Part shown: positions 8,299 through 17,744 of the stretch, one piece after another | Layout of the letters: each line of letters starts with the position of its first letter | Position numbering within the stretch: the stretch's first letter is position 1 | Assembly: GCF_000175575.2 (NCBI RefSeq) | Contig: NZ_CP005986.1 | Coordinates: 875,549-939,548, forward strand | Reading direction: 5' to 3' | Length of the DNA stretch: 64,000 bases | Origin: Acidithiobacillus caldus ATCC 51756 | Lineage (GTDB): Bacteria; Pseudomonadota; Gammaproteobacteria; Acidithiobacillales; Acidithiobacillaceae | Position numbers and translations under genes: made by a program | Notes under the pieces: model-generated | The model's input: the letters and a program-made list of their open reading frames with translations, nothing else | Told to the model about the DNA's origin: nothing | The model's database searches: none

Positions 8299-8784
8299 GT
8301 GCCCAGCTTTGATGTCGTTTCGGAAATCGACCTCCAGGAAGTGGACAACGCGCTGAATACCACGCGCAAGGAGATCGGCACGCGTTACGATTTCAAGGGC
8401 AGCAAGGCCAGTATCGAACGTAAGGATCACGAACTCATCCTGCTGGCGGAAGACGAGTACAAGCTGGGGCAGATGCTGGACCTGCTGGCGGCCCGCCTGG
8501 TCAGACGCGGCGTCGATCTGAAGGCACTGGATTACGGGGCGGTGGAAACGGTGGGGGGCGGTCTGGAGCGGCAGGTGGTCCGCCTTAAGGCGGGCATTGC
8601 CGCGGAGGTGGGCAAGCGCATGATCAAGCATCTGAAAGACGGCAAATTCAAGGCGCAGGCCAGCATCCAGGGCGAGCAACTGCGGGTCAGTGGCAAGAGC
8701 CGGGATGAACTGCAGGCAGCCATTGCCGCCTTGCGCGCCGAGGATTTTGGCCAGCCTCTGCAATTCACCAACTTCCGCGACTGA
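8299..8784 (+). CDS. yajQ: YajQ-family nucleotide-binding protein
   Basis: The product is 161 residues with a GTG start three bases after moaE. The sequence is a near-canonical YajQ (DUF520): [20 protein letters not shown] at the start, [10 protein letters not shown], and the ending [12 protein letters not shown]. The family has two ferredoxin-like domains, and some members bind cyclic-di-GMP or RNA. The precise role here is unknown. Confidence 0.93.
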   Translation: MPSFDVVSEIDLQEVDNALNTTRKEIGTRYDFKGSKASIERKDHELILLAEDEYKLGQMLDLLAARLVRRGVDLKALDYGAVETVGGGLERQVVRLKAGIAAEVGKRMIKHLKDGKFKAQASIQGEQLRVSGKSRDELQAAIAALRAEDFGQPLQFTNFRD

Positions 8785-8786
8785 AC

Positions 8787-9500
8787 ATGGACGGCAGCGG
8801 TCAGAGCATTCGCCGTTTCCTGCGCGCCCACTATCGGGGAGCCGTTGCTACCCTCGCTGCCGGCGACGGAGTGCCCTACGCGTCGGTGGTGCACTATGCC
8901 TGCGATCAGCAAGGAAGGCCCTGGTTTCTGTTTTCGGACCTGGCGGTGCACAGCCACGATCTGGCCGCGGATCAGCGCGCCTCGCTCCTGGTCTGGGAAG
9001 ATGGACCCGATCTCATGGCCCTGCCGCGTGCGACCTTTCTCGGATGCATCGCTCGTGCCGACCCCGATCCGGCGCTGGAGGGGCGGCTGATGACCCTGCT
9101 GCCGGGCGCCGAGTCCTACCTCGACATGCCCGATTTTCGCTTCTATCGTCTGGAATGTGCCCGGGTGCGCTGGATCGGGGGTTTTGGCAGCATGGGTTGG
9201 CTCCAGAGCGAGACCGACTTTCTCCTGCCGGTGGCGCGGGAGCTGGAACTGCAGGAGGCGGCGGCCGTCGCCCACATGAACGCTGACCACGGCGATGCCC
9301 TCGCCGATTACTGGCGCATGGCCTCGGGACAGACGGCTGGGGCGCCGGTTCGGCTTCTGGCCCTGGACGCCGAGGGTATGGATCTGGGCTGCGGTTCCGA
9401 ACGGTTGCGCCTGGATTTTCCGAGCCCAGTGGCAACGCCCATGCAGTGGCGTGAGCAGCTGGTGGCCATGGCGCGACAGGCGCGCAGTCCACACCCATGA
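8787..9500 (+). CDS. HugZ-type pyridoxamine-5'-phosphate-oxidase-fold protein with DUF2470 domain
   Basis: The product is 237 residues. The N-terminal half has the split-barrel flavin-reductase/PPOX-type pattern (GVPYASVVHYACD...WFLFSDLAVHSHDLA...ASLLV). The C-terminal half (AVAHMNADHGDALADY) is the DUF2470 domain, as in HugZ-like haem-utilisation proteins. It may bind haem or flavin. The stop overlaps gcvT by four bases (ATGA), so the two are translationally coupled, though no metabolic link is obvious. Confidence 0.75.
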   Translation: MDGSGQSIRRFLRAHYRGAVATLAAGDGVPYASVVHYACDQQGRPWFLFSDLAVHSHDLAADQRASLLVWEDGPDLMALPRATFLGCIARADPDPALEGRLMTLLPGAESYLDMPDFRFYRLECARVRWIGGFGSMGWLQSETDFLLPVARELELQEAAAVAHMNADHGDALADYWRMASGQTAGAPVRLLALDAEGMDLGCGSERLRLDFPSPVATPMQWREQLVAMARQARSPHP

Positions 9501-10642
9501 CCGTGGCGGCGCGAGCCACACCATTGCGCGCCTGGCACCTGGCCCAGGGTGCGCGCATGGTGGAGTTCGCCGACTGGGAGCTGCCCCTGCACTACGGTTC
9601 CCAGCTTGCCGAGCATGCCGCCGTGCGGGAAGCCGCCGGGCTTTTCGACGTATCGCACATGCGGCCTCTGGACGTTTCCGGACCGCAGGCGAGGGACTTC
9701 CTCCGCTATGCCTTGGCCAACGATGTCGCCCGTCTCGACGGACAGGACGGCAAGGCGCTTTACACCGTCATGGTGCAGGAGGATGGAGGGATTCTCGACG
9801 ATCTCATCGTTACCCGGCGCACCGCGCGGGAGTATCGTCTGGTGCTCAACGCGGCGCGTGCCGAGAGTGATACGGTTCATCTGCGCTGCCTTGCGCGTCG
9901 GTGGGCCGGTTCCCAGCGCGCTGCCCCAGAAATTCAGGAACGTCCAGACCTTGGCATTCTCGCCTGCCAGGGGCCCGTGGCGGCTCGGCAGTTGGCCGCA
10001 GTGCTGGATTTCCCGGAGTTGCTGCAGCGCAAACCCTTCAGTACCCTGGAACGCGACCAACTGTTTCTCTCGCGCACCGGTTACACGGGCGAGGACGGTT
10101 TCGAAATCATCGCGCCTGGGGATCGGCTGCTGGGCCTGGCGGACGCCCTGGTCGCCGCGGGGGTGAAGCCGGCCGGACTCGCAGCCCGAGATAGTCTGCG
10201 CCTCGAGGCTGGGCTGAATCTCTATGGACAGGATATGACCGTCGCCGACAGTCCGGCACGCAGCAACCTCGATTGGACCGTCGATCTGCGTGACCCGGAG
10301 CGGGAGTTCCTGGGACGGTCGGCCCTGGCCGCCGAGCGCGCTCAGGGGGCTAGGCAGGCCCTGCGCGGGCTTATCCTGAAGGATGGCATTGCCCGTGCGG
10401 GTTGTGCCGTTTCAAGCCGCGAGGGCCTTCCCCTCGGACAGGTTACGAGCGGACTTTTTGCCCCGAGCCTGCGCCGTGGTATCGCCCTGGCGCGCCTGAC
10501 GTCCGACACCCCACTCGGCGCCACGGTCTTCGTATCCCTTCGGGGGCGGGAGCACGTCGCCCTCGTCGTTCAACCCCCTTTCTGGCGGCGCGGCCGCCCC
10601 TGTCACGATGTCGAGGAGCGGATACGTGAGCACGATACCTGA
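9497..10642 (+). CDS. gcvT: Glycine cleavage system T protein (aminomethyltransferase)
   Basis: The product is 381 residues. It transfers the methylene group from lipoyl-GcvH to tetrahydrofolate and releases ammonia. Signatures include the DVSHM segment near the N-terminus, LFLSRTGYTGEDGFEI, and AARDSLRLEAGLNLYGQDM. It overlaps hugZ upstream and gcvH downstream. Together with gcvH, gcvPA and gcvPB it forms a complete glycine decarboxylase set apart from the L protein. Confidence 0.93.
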   Translation: MTVAARATPLRAWHLAQGARMVEFADWELPLHYGSQLAEHAAVREAAGLFDVSHMRPLDVSGPQARDFLRYALANDVARLDGQDGKALYTVMVQEDGGILDDLIVTRRTAREYRLVLNAARAESDTVHLRCLARRWAGSQRAAPEIQERPDLGILACQGPVAARQLAAVLDFPELLQRKPFSTLERDQLFLSRTGYTGEDGFEIIAPGDRLLGLADALVAAGVKPAGLAARDSLRLEAGLNLYGQDMTVADSPARSNLDWTVDLRDPEREFLGRSALAAERAQGARQALRGLILKDGIARAGCAVSSREGLPLGQVTSGLFAPSLRRGIALARLTSDTPLGATVFVSLRGREHVALVVQPPFWRRGRPCHDVEERIREHDT

Positions 10643-11012
10643 GCAGTTGCGTTACAGTGAGACCCATGAGTGGGTGGAAGATCTTGGCTCCGGTCGTTAC
10701 CGCGTCGGTATCACCCATCACGCTCAGGAGCTCTTGGGTGACCTGGTCTACGTGGAACTGCCAGAGAGCGGTCGCGAGGTCCAGGCGGGCACGAGCTGCG
10801 GTGTACTCGAGTCCGTCAAAGCCGCCTCCGATCTTTTCGCGCCGCTGACGGGGGTGGTGGTGGAGCGTAACGAGGCGCTCAGCGAGCACCCGGAATGGCT
10901 CAATGAAGATCCCTATGGCCGCGCCTGGCTCATGGTGCTGGAAGCCCCGCCCGGTTCCACCGCCGAGCTGCTGGATGCGGCAGGTTACCGGCGGCTTATC
11001 GAGGGGCAGTAA
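10626..11012 (+). CDS. gcvH: Glycine cleavage system H protein
   Basis: The product is 128 residues from GTG 10626, chosen because GAGGAG lies seven bases upstream. The lipoyl-carrier Lys65 is in LESVKAASDLFAP. This carrier shuttles the aminomethyl intermediate between P and T proteins. The start lies inside the end of gcvT (16-bp overlap) and the stop abuts gcvPA. Confidence 0.93.
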   Translation: MSTIPEQLRYSETHEWVEDLGSGRYRVGITHHAQELLGDLVYVELPESGREVQAGTSCGVLESVKAASDLFAPLTGVVVERNEALSEHPEWLNEDPYGRAWLMVLEAPPGSTAELLDAAGYRRLIEGQ

Positions 11013-12356
11013 ATGCCGTACATCCCCCACGACGCGGAGGAGACGGCGGCGATGCTGGCGGCTATCGATGCGGGCAGCATCGATGCGCTTTTCGACGAGA
11101 TTCCGGAGCACCTGCAGGGTATTCCTCAGGGCTTACCCGAGGGGCTCTCGGAGATGGCCCTGGCGCGGGAGTTCGAGGCGCTGGCTGGAGCTCAGCCGCT
11201 CCTGCGCTGTTTTGCGGGGGCCGGCGCCTACGCCCACCACATTCCCGCCACCGTAGCGGAGCTCATTGGACGCGGTGAGTTCTACTCCGCTTACACGCCC
11301 TATCAGGCGGAGGCAAGTCAGGGTACGCTTCAGGTCATTTTTGAGTTTCAGACCTACATCTGCCGGCTGACTGGGATGGAGGTCGCCAATGCCTCCCTCT
11401 ACGATGGTGCCAGTGCGCTCTTCGAGGCCTGTCTCATGGCCCTGCGCTTGCGGCCGGAGCGGCGCAGCATCCTCGTGCCAAAGCACTTGTTACCCAATTG
11501 GCGTGAGGTGCTGGACAGCCTGCTGCCTCTGCAGAACATCCGCTGCATCGAGATGGACGTCGATCCGCATCGGGGCACTATGCAAGTACCGGCGCAGGCC
11601 CCGGCCGATGCCGCTGCCCTCATCATTCCGCAGATCAATGCCTTGGGTCTTCTGGAGGATGTCGACGCTCTGCAACGCTGGGCCAAGACACAGGGCCTGC
11701 TGAGCATTGCCGTCGTTCAGCCGCTGAGCCTTGCCCTGCTGAAGGAGCCCGGCCTCTGGGGTGAGGGTGGTGCCGATATCGTGGTCGGTGAGGCGCAGGC
11801 CCTGGGGATTCCCCTGAGTGGCGGTGGCCCCTACTGCGGCATCTTTGCCTGTCGCCGGGGGATGGTCCGGCAGATGCCGGGGCGGCTCGTGGCGAGGACC
11901 CGCGATGGATCCGGCAGGGTCGGATATTGCCTTACCCTGCAGGCGCGCGAACAGCATATTCGCCGTGGTCAGGCAACGAGTAATGTCTGTACCAATCAGG
12001 GCTTGATGGTGACAGCCGCGACCATCGCGATGGCTACCCTGGGCGCTCGCGGATTACAGGAGGCCGCCATCCAGAGTCACGAAAAAGCCAGTGCCTTGCT
12101 CTCTGCCCTGCTGCGTTTCGAGGGTGTGGAGCGTGTCTGGGATGGGCCCTTCTTCAACGAATTTGTGCTGCGTTTCCCCAAGCCCGCCGCCCAGCTGCGC
12201 GATGCGCTCTTGGCGGACGGAATCCTTGCTGGAGTACCTCTGGCAGATCTGGGCCTTGGCGAGGCTGGTGATCTGCTCATCGCTGGTACCGAGATGGTGA
12301 CGGACGAAGACATCGATGCCTACTGCGCGGCGCTTGGCCGATTTCTGGAGCACTGA
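11013..12356 (+). CDS. gcvPA: Glycine dehydrogenase (decarboxylating) subunit 1
   Basis: The product is 447 residues, the N-terminal half of the split P protein. Typical segments are MPYIPHDAEETAAMLAAID, AGAYAHHIPA, FYSAYTPYQAEASQGTLQ and SLYDGASALFEA. It pairs with GcvPB to form the PLP-dependent glycine decarboxylase. The split (A/B) form is common in acidophiles and many non-enteric bacteria. The gene starts immediately after gcvH. Confidence 0.95.
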   Translation: MPYIPHDAEETAAMLAAIDAGSIDALFDEIPEHLQGIPQGLPEGLSEMALAREFEALAGAQPLLRCFAGAGAYAHHIPATVAELIGRGEFYSAYTPYQAEASQGTLQVIFEFQTYICRLTGMEVANASLYDGASALFEACLMALRLRPERRSILVPKHLLPNWREVLDSLLPLQNIRCIEMDVDPHRGTMQVPAQAPADAAALIIPQINALGLLEDVDALQRWAKTQGLLSIAVVQPLSLALLKEPGLWGEGGADIVVGEAQALGIPLSGGGPYCGIFACRRGMVRQMPGRLVARTRDGSGRVGYCLTLQAREQHIRRGQATSNVCTNQGLMVTAATIAMATLGARGLQEAAIQSHEKASALLSALLRFEGVERVWDGPFFNEFVLRFPKPAAQLRDALLADGILAGVPLADLGLGEAGDLLIAGTEMVTDEDIDAYCAALGRFLEH

Positions 12357-12359
12357 GTC

Positions 12360-13790
12360 ATGGATACGATTTTTCATCTCAGCGAACGGCGCGATGCGAC
12401 GCCGCCGGAGGTGGACATCCCCGCGGCCTATCGGCGGCAGGAGCCCCTCGACCTGCCCAATCCCAGTGAACTGGAGGCCCTGCGTCATTACACCCTTCTG
12501 AGTCAGAAGAATTTTGCCATCGATACCCACTTCTATCCCCTGGGTTCCTGCACCATGAAGTACAACCCACGGATAGCCCATCGTCTGGCGAATCTGGCCG
12601 GTTTCGCTCGCGTCCATCCAGCTACGCCCGCGTCCGCACAGCAAGGTCTTTTGCACCTGCTCTGGGATTTGCAAAATGGTCTTGCACAGCTCACTCAGAT
12701 GGCGGCCGTGAGTCTGACACCGGCAGCGGGCGCCCAGGGTGAGCTGGCGGGCGTCGCCATGATCCGCGCCTATCACCATGCTCGCGGCGACCTTGGGCGT
12801 CGGCGCATGCTCATCCCGAGCGCCGCCCACGGCACTAATCCGGCCAGCGCGCGCATGGCGGGTTTCACGGTCACCGAACTACCCACCCGTGCCGACGGCG
12901 ATCTGGATCTGGCCGCGCTGGAGCGTGAGCTGGGTCCGGATGTGGCCGGGATCATGCTCACCAATCCCTCCACCCTGGGGGTCTTCGAACGCCAGATCGA
13001 GACCATCGCCGAACGGGTCCACCAGGCTGGCGCGCTGCTCTATTACGATGGCGCGAATCTCAATGCCATTTTGGGACGGGTGGCACCAGGGCGCATGGGG
13101 TTCGATGTCATGCATCTCAACCTGCATAAGACCTTTGCCACTCCCCATGGAGGCGGTGGGCCCGGCTCGGGCGCGGTGGCTGCCGCCGCCCATCTGGAGC
13201 CATACCTGCCTCTGCCGCGGGTGCAGCGTGAGGCGGATGGTAGCTGGCGCTGGCTCGATCGCGTCGATTGTCCCCAGAGTATTGGGCGTCTCAGCGCCCA
13301 TGCCGGCAATATCGGAGTCCTGCTGCGTGCCCAGGCCTATCTGCGGCGCCTGGGTGGCAGCGGGGCACATCGCGTCTCTGCCTACGCCGTCCTCAACGCC
13401 AATTATCTGTTCAAGGAGTTGCAGCGAGTGGGATATCGAGCCGCTTTTCCGCAGCGCCGCGCCAGTCACGAGTTCTTGCTGACGGTGGAGGACCTTCGCC
13501 AGCAAACGGGTGTGCGCGCCCTGGATGTGGCCAAGCGCTTGCTGGATTTTGGCATCTACGCGCCGACCATCTATTTCCCCCAGCTCGTGCCGGAATGCCT
13601 GCTCATCGAGCCAACGGAAACGGAAAGCAAGGCGACGCTGGATCGTTTTGTCGCGGTGATGGCGCAGATCCGGCAGGAGGCTTTGGAGCAGCCGGAACTG
13701 CTCAAGGATGCCCCGCACCAGTTGACGGTGGGACGCCTGGATGAGGCCTGGGCGGCACGCCATCTGGAACTGGTCCAAGGCCGATGCTGA
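12360..13790 (+). CDS. gcvPB: Glycine dehydrogenase (decarboxylating) subunit 2
   Basis: The product is 476 residues. The PLP-binding Lys is in HLNLHKTFATPHGGGGPGSG, with the AAHGTNPASA loop upstream. It completes the P protein with GcvPA. In an autotroph with RubisCO this system can recycle glycine from phosphoglycolate as well as make one-carbon units; that use is inference. The stop overlaps the start of the moxR gene by seven bases. Confidence 0.95.
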   Translation: MDTIFHLSERRDATPPEVDIPAAYRRQEPLDLPNPSELEALRHYTLLSQKNFAIDTHFYPLGSCTMKYNPRIAHRLANLAGFARVHPATPASAQQGLLHLLWDLQNGLAQLTQMAAVSLTPAAGAQGELAGVAMIRAYHHARGDLGRRRMLIPSAAHGTNPASARMAGFTVTELPTRADGDLDLAALERELGPDVAGIMLTNPSTLGVFERQIETIAERVHQAGALLYYDGANLNAILGRVAPGRMGFDVMHLNLHKTFATPHGGGGPGSGAVAAAAHLEPYLPLPRVQREADGSWRWLDRVDCPQSIGRLSAHAGNIGVLLRAQAYLRRLGGSGAHRVSAYAVLNANYLFKELQRVGYRAAFPQRRASHEFLLTVEDLRQQTGVRALDVAKRLLDFGIYAPTIYFPQLVPECLLIEPTETESKATLDRFVAVMAQIRQEALEQPELLKDAPHQLTVGRLDEAWAARHLELVQGRC

Positions 13791-14707
13791 GCGCACAGAC
13801 CGCAAGCTCCCCGAAGGAGCTTCTGCAGCAGCTGGCTACCGCCGTTCTCGACAAGGAACGGGCCCTGCGCCTGGTGGTGGCTGCCTTGCTGGGGGATGGT
13901 CACGTCCTGCTGGAAGACCTGCCGGGGGTGGGCAAGACGACCCTGGCCCTGGCCCTGGCCCGCTCCCTGGGTCTTGCCTTCGCGCGCATTCAGATGACCT
14001 CCGATCTGCTTCCGGGCGACATCTTGGGAGGCACGACCTTCGATCCCAACGCGCGGCGGTTCGTTTTCCGCCCCGGGCCCATTTTCCACTCCGTGGTTTT
14101 GGTGGACGAAATCAATCGGGCCTCGCCCCGGGCGCAGTCAGCGCTTCTGGAGGCCATGGCCGAGGGACAGGTATCCCTGGATGGCCAGACCTATCCGCTG
14201 CCGGATCCTTTTTTTGTCATAGCCACCCAGAATCCCATGGAACATCAAGGGGTCTTCCCCCTTCCGGAAAGTCAGCTGGATCGCTTCAGCATCATTCTTT
14301 CCCTGGGCTACCCCTCGGCGGCGGCGGAGGCTCGCCTCTTGGCGGGGGAACTCACGCGCGTCGATGCGCTCGCGCCGGTGGCCGATGCCGTCACCGTGCA
14401 GGTCTGGCGACAGGCGGTGAGCCAGGTATTCCTGAGCACGGAGATCCGGCAGATGCTGCTGGACCTTGCGCACCGCAGTCGTGGCGATGGGCGTATCCGC
14501 CTGGGTCTCTCGCCGCGGGGACTGCTGGCCTTGCGGCGCATGGTGCAGGCCTGGGCCTTTCTGGATGGGCGCGATTTTGTCGAGCCGGGAGATCTGCGTG
14601 CCGTAACGCTGCCCGTGCTCGCCCATCGTCTGCTGCTGCGGGAACCAGGCTCGGCAGCGCAGATGGCCGTTGCCCTGATGCAGGAGTGTTGGGGTTTCGG
14701 GCCGTGA
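13784..14707 (+). CDS. MoxR-family AAA+ ATPase
   Basis: The product is 307 residues. Walker A is EDLPGVGKTTL (Lys51), Walker B is VVLVDEINRASP, sensor 1 is IATQNPMEHQG, and the sensor-2 region is GLSPRG. MoxR proteins act with DUF58/VWA partners as chaperones in assembly of exported or metal-containing proteins. The gene heads a moxR-DUF58-transglutaminase triplet, a conserved arrangement. The TGA overlaps the GTG of the next gene. Confidence 0.9.
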   Translation: MLSAQTASSPKELLQQLATAVLDKERALRLVVAALLGDGHVLLEDLPGVGKTTLALALARSLGLAFARIQMTSDLLPGDILGGTTFDPNARRFVFRPGPIFHSVVLVDEINRASPRAQSALLEAMAEGQVSLDGQTYPLPDPFFVIATQNPMEHQGVFPLPESQLDRFSIILSLGYPSAAAEARLLAGELTRVDALAPVADAVTVQVWRQAVSQVFLSTEIRQMLLDLAHRSRGDGRIRLGLSPRGLLALRRMVQAWAFLDGRDFVEPGDLRAVTLPVLAHRLLLREPGSAAQMAVALMQECWGFGP

Positions 14708-15699
14708 GTCGTCCGCCGCGCGAGGTACGCCTGTCGCGTGCCGGCAAGGTCTTCGTGGTTTTTACCGTGGCGGTGGGCTTCGCCGCCGTCAATACCGGCA
14801 ACAATATCCTCTTTCTCCTGGTCTCCCTGATGCTCGCCATCATGATCCTCTCGGGTCTGGCGGCTCTGCTGAATCTCTGGCGGATCGATGTGCACGTCCC
14901 TCCCGGCCAGCTGCTGAACGCAGGTGAGGCGGCGGTGCTGCAGATCGAGCTGCGCAATGACCGGCCTTGGGGGGCGTGGCTGTTGGAGCTTCAGCTTGGT
15001 CCGGCGCGGGTTTCCTGGCCGTACCTGGGGGCAAGGACGACGGTGTCCATTTCCCTGCCCTGGACGGCCGCGGAGCGCGGCCAACCGCCTTTGCCGGACC
15101 TGCTGCTCGGCTCATCCTTTCCCTTCGCCTTCGTCTGGCGGGGACGCTACCGTGCCATCCCCAGCGCCCATTGGCCCTGGGTTGCCCCGGCGCCCAGCCG
15201 CTGGGATGTCACGCTGCCAACGCAGGACGTGGATGGTGCACAGCTGGACCATGGTGCTGGAGGGCAGGGGGATCTGCTCTGGTTGCGTCCCCGCGAGGAG
15301 CGCGAACCGCTCCAGCGCGTCTTGTGGCGGCGCTGCGTCTGGCGGGATCCGGAGATCGGGTTGGCGGCTTATCTTCCGGTCGTGGTGCGGGAGCGGGATG
15401 CGGACGAGGAAGTCTGGGTCCTCGACTGGAATGCACCGGCGCTGGCGGCATGGAATACGGAAGAACGGCTGCGGGCTTTGCGTGCCGGCCTGGATCGCGC
15501 CGTGGCCGAAGGTCGGGCGTGGAGCCTGCGCTTGCCGGGTTTTTCCGTGGATGGCCGTGCCGGGCAAGGGCAGCTGCGCGCGTTGGAAGCACTGGCGCGC
15601 CAAAGGCCCTTGCCTCCTTACCCACCGGTGGATCGCCGGCGCGCAGCAGCGCCCTGGTCACGACTGTCGGCGTGGCAGCGGGGTGCGCGTGCGTCCTGA
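14704..15699 (+). CDS. DUF58-domain membrane protein
   Basis: The product is 331 residues from GTG 14704, overlapping moxR by four bases. Two adjacent membrane segments at the N-terminus (VFVVFTVAVGFAAVNTGNNI and LFLLVSLMLAIMILSGLAAL) are followed by a cytosolic region with the DUF58 core (about residues 180-240, with the LLWLRPREEREPLQRVLWRR stretch). It is the presumed client adaptor of the MoxR ATPase. A longer upstream extension of the frame is antisense to nothing but overlaps moxR, so I reject it. Confidence 0.85.
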   Translation: MSRPPREVRLSRAGKVFVVFTVAVGFAAVNTGNNILFLLVSLMLAIMILSGLAALLNLWRIDVHVPPGQLLNAGEAAVLQIELRNDRPWGAWLLELQLGPARVSWPYLGARTTVSISLPWTAAERGQPPLPDLLLGSSFPFAFVWRGRYRAIPSAHWPWVAPAPSRWDVTLPTQDVDGAQLDHGAGGQGDLLWLRPREEREPLQRVLWRRCVWRDPEIGLAAYLPVVVRERDADEEVWVLDWNAPALAAWNTEERLRALRAGLDRAVAEGRAWSLRLPGFSVDGRAGQGQLRALEALARQRPLPPYPPVDRRRAAAPWSRLSAWQRGARAS

Positions 15700-17728
15700 C
15701 GGGCGTGGCCGGATTCCCCCCGCGCTCGTGGCGGGCATCGCCCTCGTGCTGTTTCTGGCCATTGGTAGCGATGCCCTGCAATGGCCCTTGCTGCTGTGGC
15801 TGCCAGCAACGCTCTGGAGCCTGTGGGCAGGCCCCTCGGAGCGTCCTTTTCCGCTGTCCGGGCGCCTGCGTTTCGTCGCCCTCCTCAGCCTGATGCTGGT
15901 GGCCGTCGCTGTGGCGGGTCTGGGCAACTGGCTGGTCATGGCCAGCCAAATCCTCATCCTTGCCCTGACCTTCAAGGCATTGGAGCTGCGCGAACTGCGC
16001 GACGTCTATCAAGTCGCCGCCCTGGTCCTGCTGGGTCTGGGCATTGCCGCCTGGCTGCGGGTCGATCTTTCCCTCGGGCTCTATCTGCTGCTGGAGGTGC
16101 TGCTCGTTCCTCTGGCGCTGCTCTGGCAGGGTTACTGGGATGCCTGTCGGGGGCAACTTGCCCGTGTCGTCGGTTCCAGCCGGGAGCAGCTCGTACCCTT
16201 GCGCCGCCTGGTCCTTTTCGACCTGGGCTTCATGTTCCTGTTGCTCCCGGTGCTGGCGCTCTTCTTTCTACTGCTGCCGCGCACCCCCACGCCGCTGTGG
16301 CACTGGGGAGCGGCAGCGGGCACGGCGGTATCGGGTTTTCAGGCAAGGCTAGATCCCCGTGACATCCGCGAACTCAGTCTGGATCCGGCCGTTGCCTTTC
16401 GCGCGCGCATCCAGGGTGCGGTTCCACCTCCCGCCGAGCTCTACTGGCAAGGGGCCATTCTCTGGCGCGACGATGGCGGCGCCAACTGGAGTCGTGGACT
16501 GCCGCCAAGGTCCGATTTTGCCGGCGTGCAGCAAGCCGATCCCCGACTGGGCGGGGCCTCGTGGCGGGAGACTATTTTACTGAGCTCTGGGGAGCATGAG
16601 TTTCTCTTCAGTCTGGGGCAGATGCAGTCTGTGCAGAGTTCGCGCCCCGTGGAGCGTCTGCCCGATGGGGCCTGGCGTCTGCGCGAGCCGAGTCACGAGC
16701 CACTGCGCTACGAGGCATTGGCAAGCCCCGACACTGGGGCTTCCACCTTACCGGACTCCTTGCGCAAGGTCGCCCTACAATTGCCAGCCAGGGTGGATCC
16801 GCAGGTGCTTGCCCTGGCCCGGCGCTTGCGCGGTGCCGATGCCGGGGCCAGTGTTGCCCACATACTGCACTGGTTTGCCACCGCCGACTTCCGCTACAGC
16901 CTGAAGGCGCCGGCAGCGTATCCCCATGGGCAGAGTCTTAGCGATTTTCTGCTGCGAACCCACGAAGGCTACTGCGAATACTACGCTGCCGGTTTGGCCC
17001 TGCTGTTGCGCCTCGATGGTGTGCCGGCGCGCGTGGTCGTAGGGTATCGGGGCGGTGAATACAATCCGGTGGGCGCTTTTTGGGTGGTGCGTCAGAACAT
17101 GGCGCATGCCTGGGTACAGGCTTGGCTACCGGGGCGTGGTTGGGTCCGCCTCGACGCAACCCCTGCGGCACCCAGCGGTACCACGGCGGGCGCTGCCGCG
17201 GCGGGCCGGGACCGGGCGTTGTCCGGCACCGATTCCCTGTGGAACTGGCTGCAGTGGCAGTGGCTCAACTGGGTGATTCAACTCACGCCTGCCAAGCAGC
17301 GCAGCCTCTGGTCTGCCGGGGGCAGCGTGCTGCAGGGCCTTGCCCACTGGCAGACGCCAAAACTGCGGAAGATGCCCACCCTCTGGCAGCACGGTGGTCA
17401 CGACACGCTACGGGCTTTGGGACTGCTGACGGTGGCGGGCATGGTGCTCATACTTGCCCTGGTATGGCGCCGGATTGGCAGGAGAGGCGTCGAGTTCTGG
17501 CAGCAGCGCGCGCGCCGACGACTGGCGCGGGCCGGTTTTGGGGACTCCCGACCGGGCACGGAGTTCGTCGCCCTGGCGCAAAGGTCGATCCCAGCGCCGC
17601 AGCGGCAGGCGCTGGTAGAACTCATTCGTCGGCAACGCTACGGACCGCGAGCCGACCGTGCCGGAGATTTGGCCTTGAAGCGTGGGCTAAGGGCCATTCG
17701 CCGCCATCCGAGCGCAGATCCGCAGTAG
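15683..17728 (+). CDS. TgpA-like membrane transglutaminase (DUF3488 plus transglutaminase core)
   Basis: The product is about 681 residues from GTG 15683. The first 190 residues hold five or six membrane helices (DUF3488). A periplasmic region follows, with the transglutaminase triad: Cys in THEGYCEYYAAG, His in NMAHAWVQAW, Asp in GWVRLDATP. One membrane segment follows near residue 580 (LLTVAGMVLILALVW), then a DUF4129-like tail. It is similar to Pseudomonas TgpA. It overlaps the DUF58 gene by 17 bp and closes the plus-strand run that starts at moaD. Confidence 0.87.
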   Translation: MRVRPDGRGRIPPALVAGIALVLFLAIGSDALQWPLLLWLPATLWSLWAGPSERPFPLSGRLRFVALLSLMLVAVAVAGLGNWLVMASQILILALTFKALELRELRDVYQVAALVLLGLGIAAWLRVDLSLGLYLLLEVLLVPLALLWQGYWDACRGQLARVVGSSREQLVPLRRLVLFDLGFMFLLLPVLALFFLLLPRTPTPLWHWGAAAGTAVSGFQARLDPRDIRELSLDPAVAFRARIQGAVPPPAELYWQGAILWRDDGGANWSRGLPPRSDFAGVQQADPRLGGASWRETILLSSGEHEFLFSLGQMQSVQSSRPVERLPDGAWRLREPSHEPLRYEALASPDTGASTLPDSLRKVALQLPARVDPQVLALARRLRGADAGASVAHILHWFATADFRYSLKAPAAYPHGQSLSDFLLRTHEGYCEYYAAGLALLLRLDGVPARVVVGYRGGEYNPVGAFWVVRQNMAHAWVQAWLPGRGWVRLDATPAAPSGTTAGAAAAGRDRALSGTDSLWNWLQWQWLNWVIQLTPAKQRSLWSAGGSVLQGLAHWQTPKLRKMPTLWQHGGHDTLRALGLLTVAGMVLILALVWRRIGRRGVEFWQQRARRRLARAGFGDSRPGTEFVALAQRSIPAPQRQALVELIRRQRYGPRADRAGDLALKRGLRAIRRHPSADPQ

Positions 17729-17744
17729 CGCAAAGCCCTTGCGG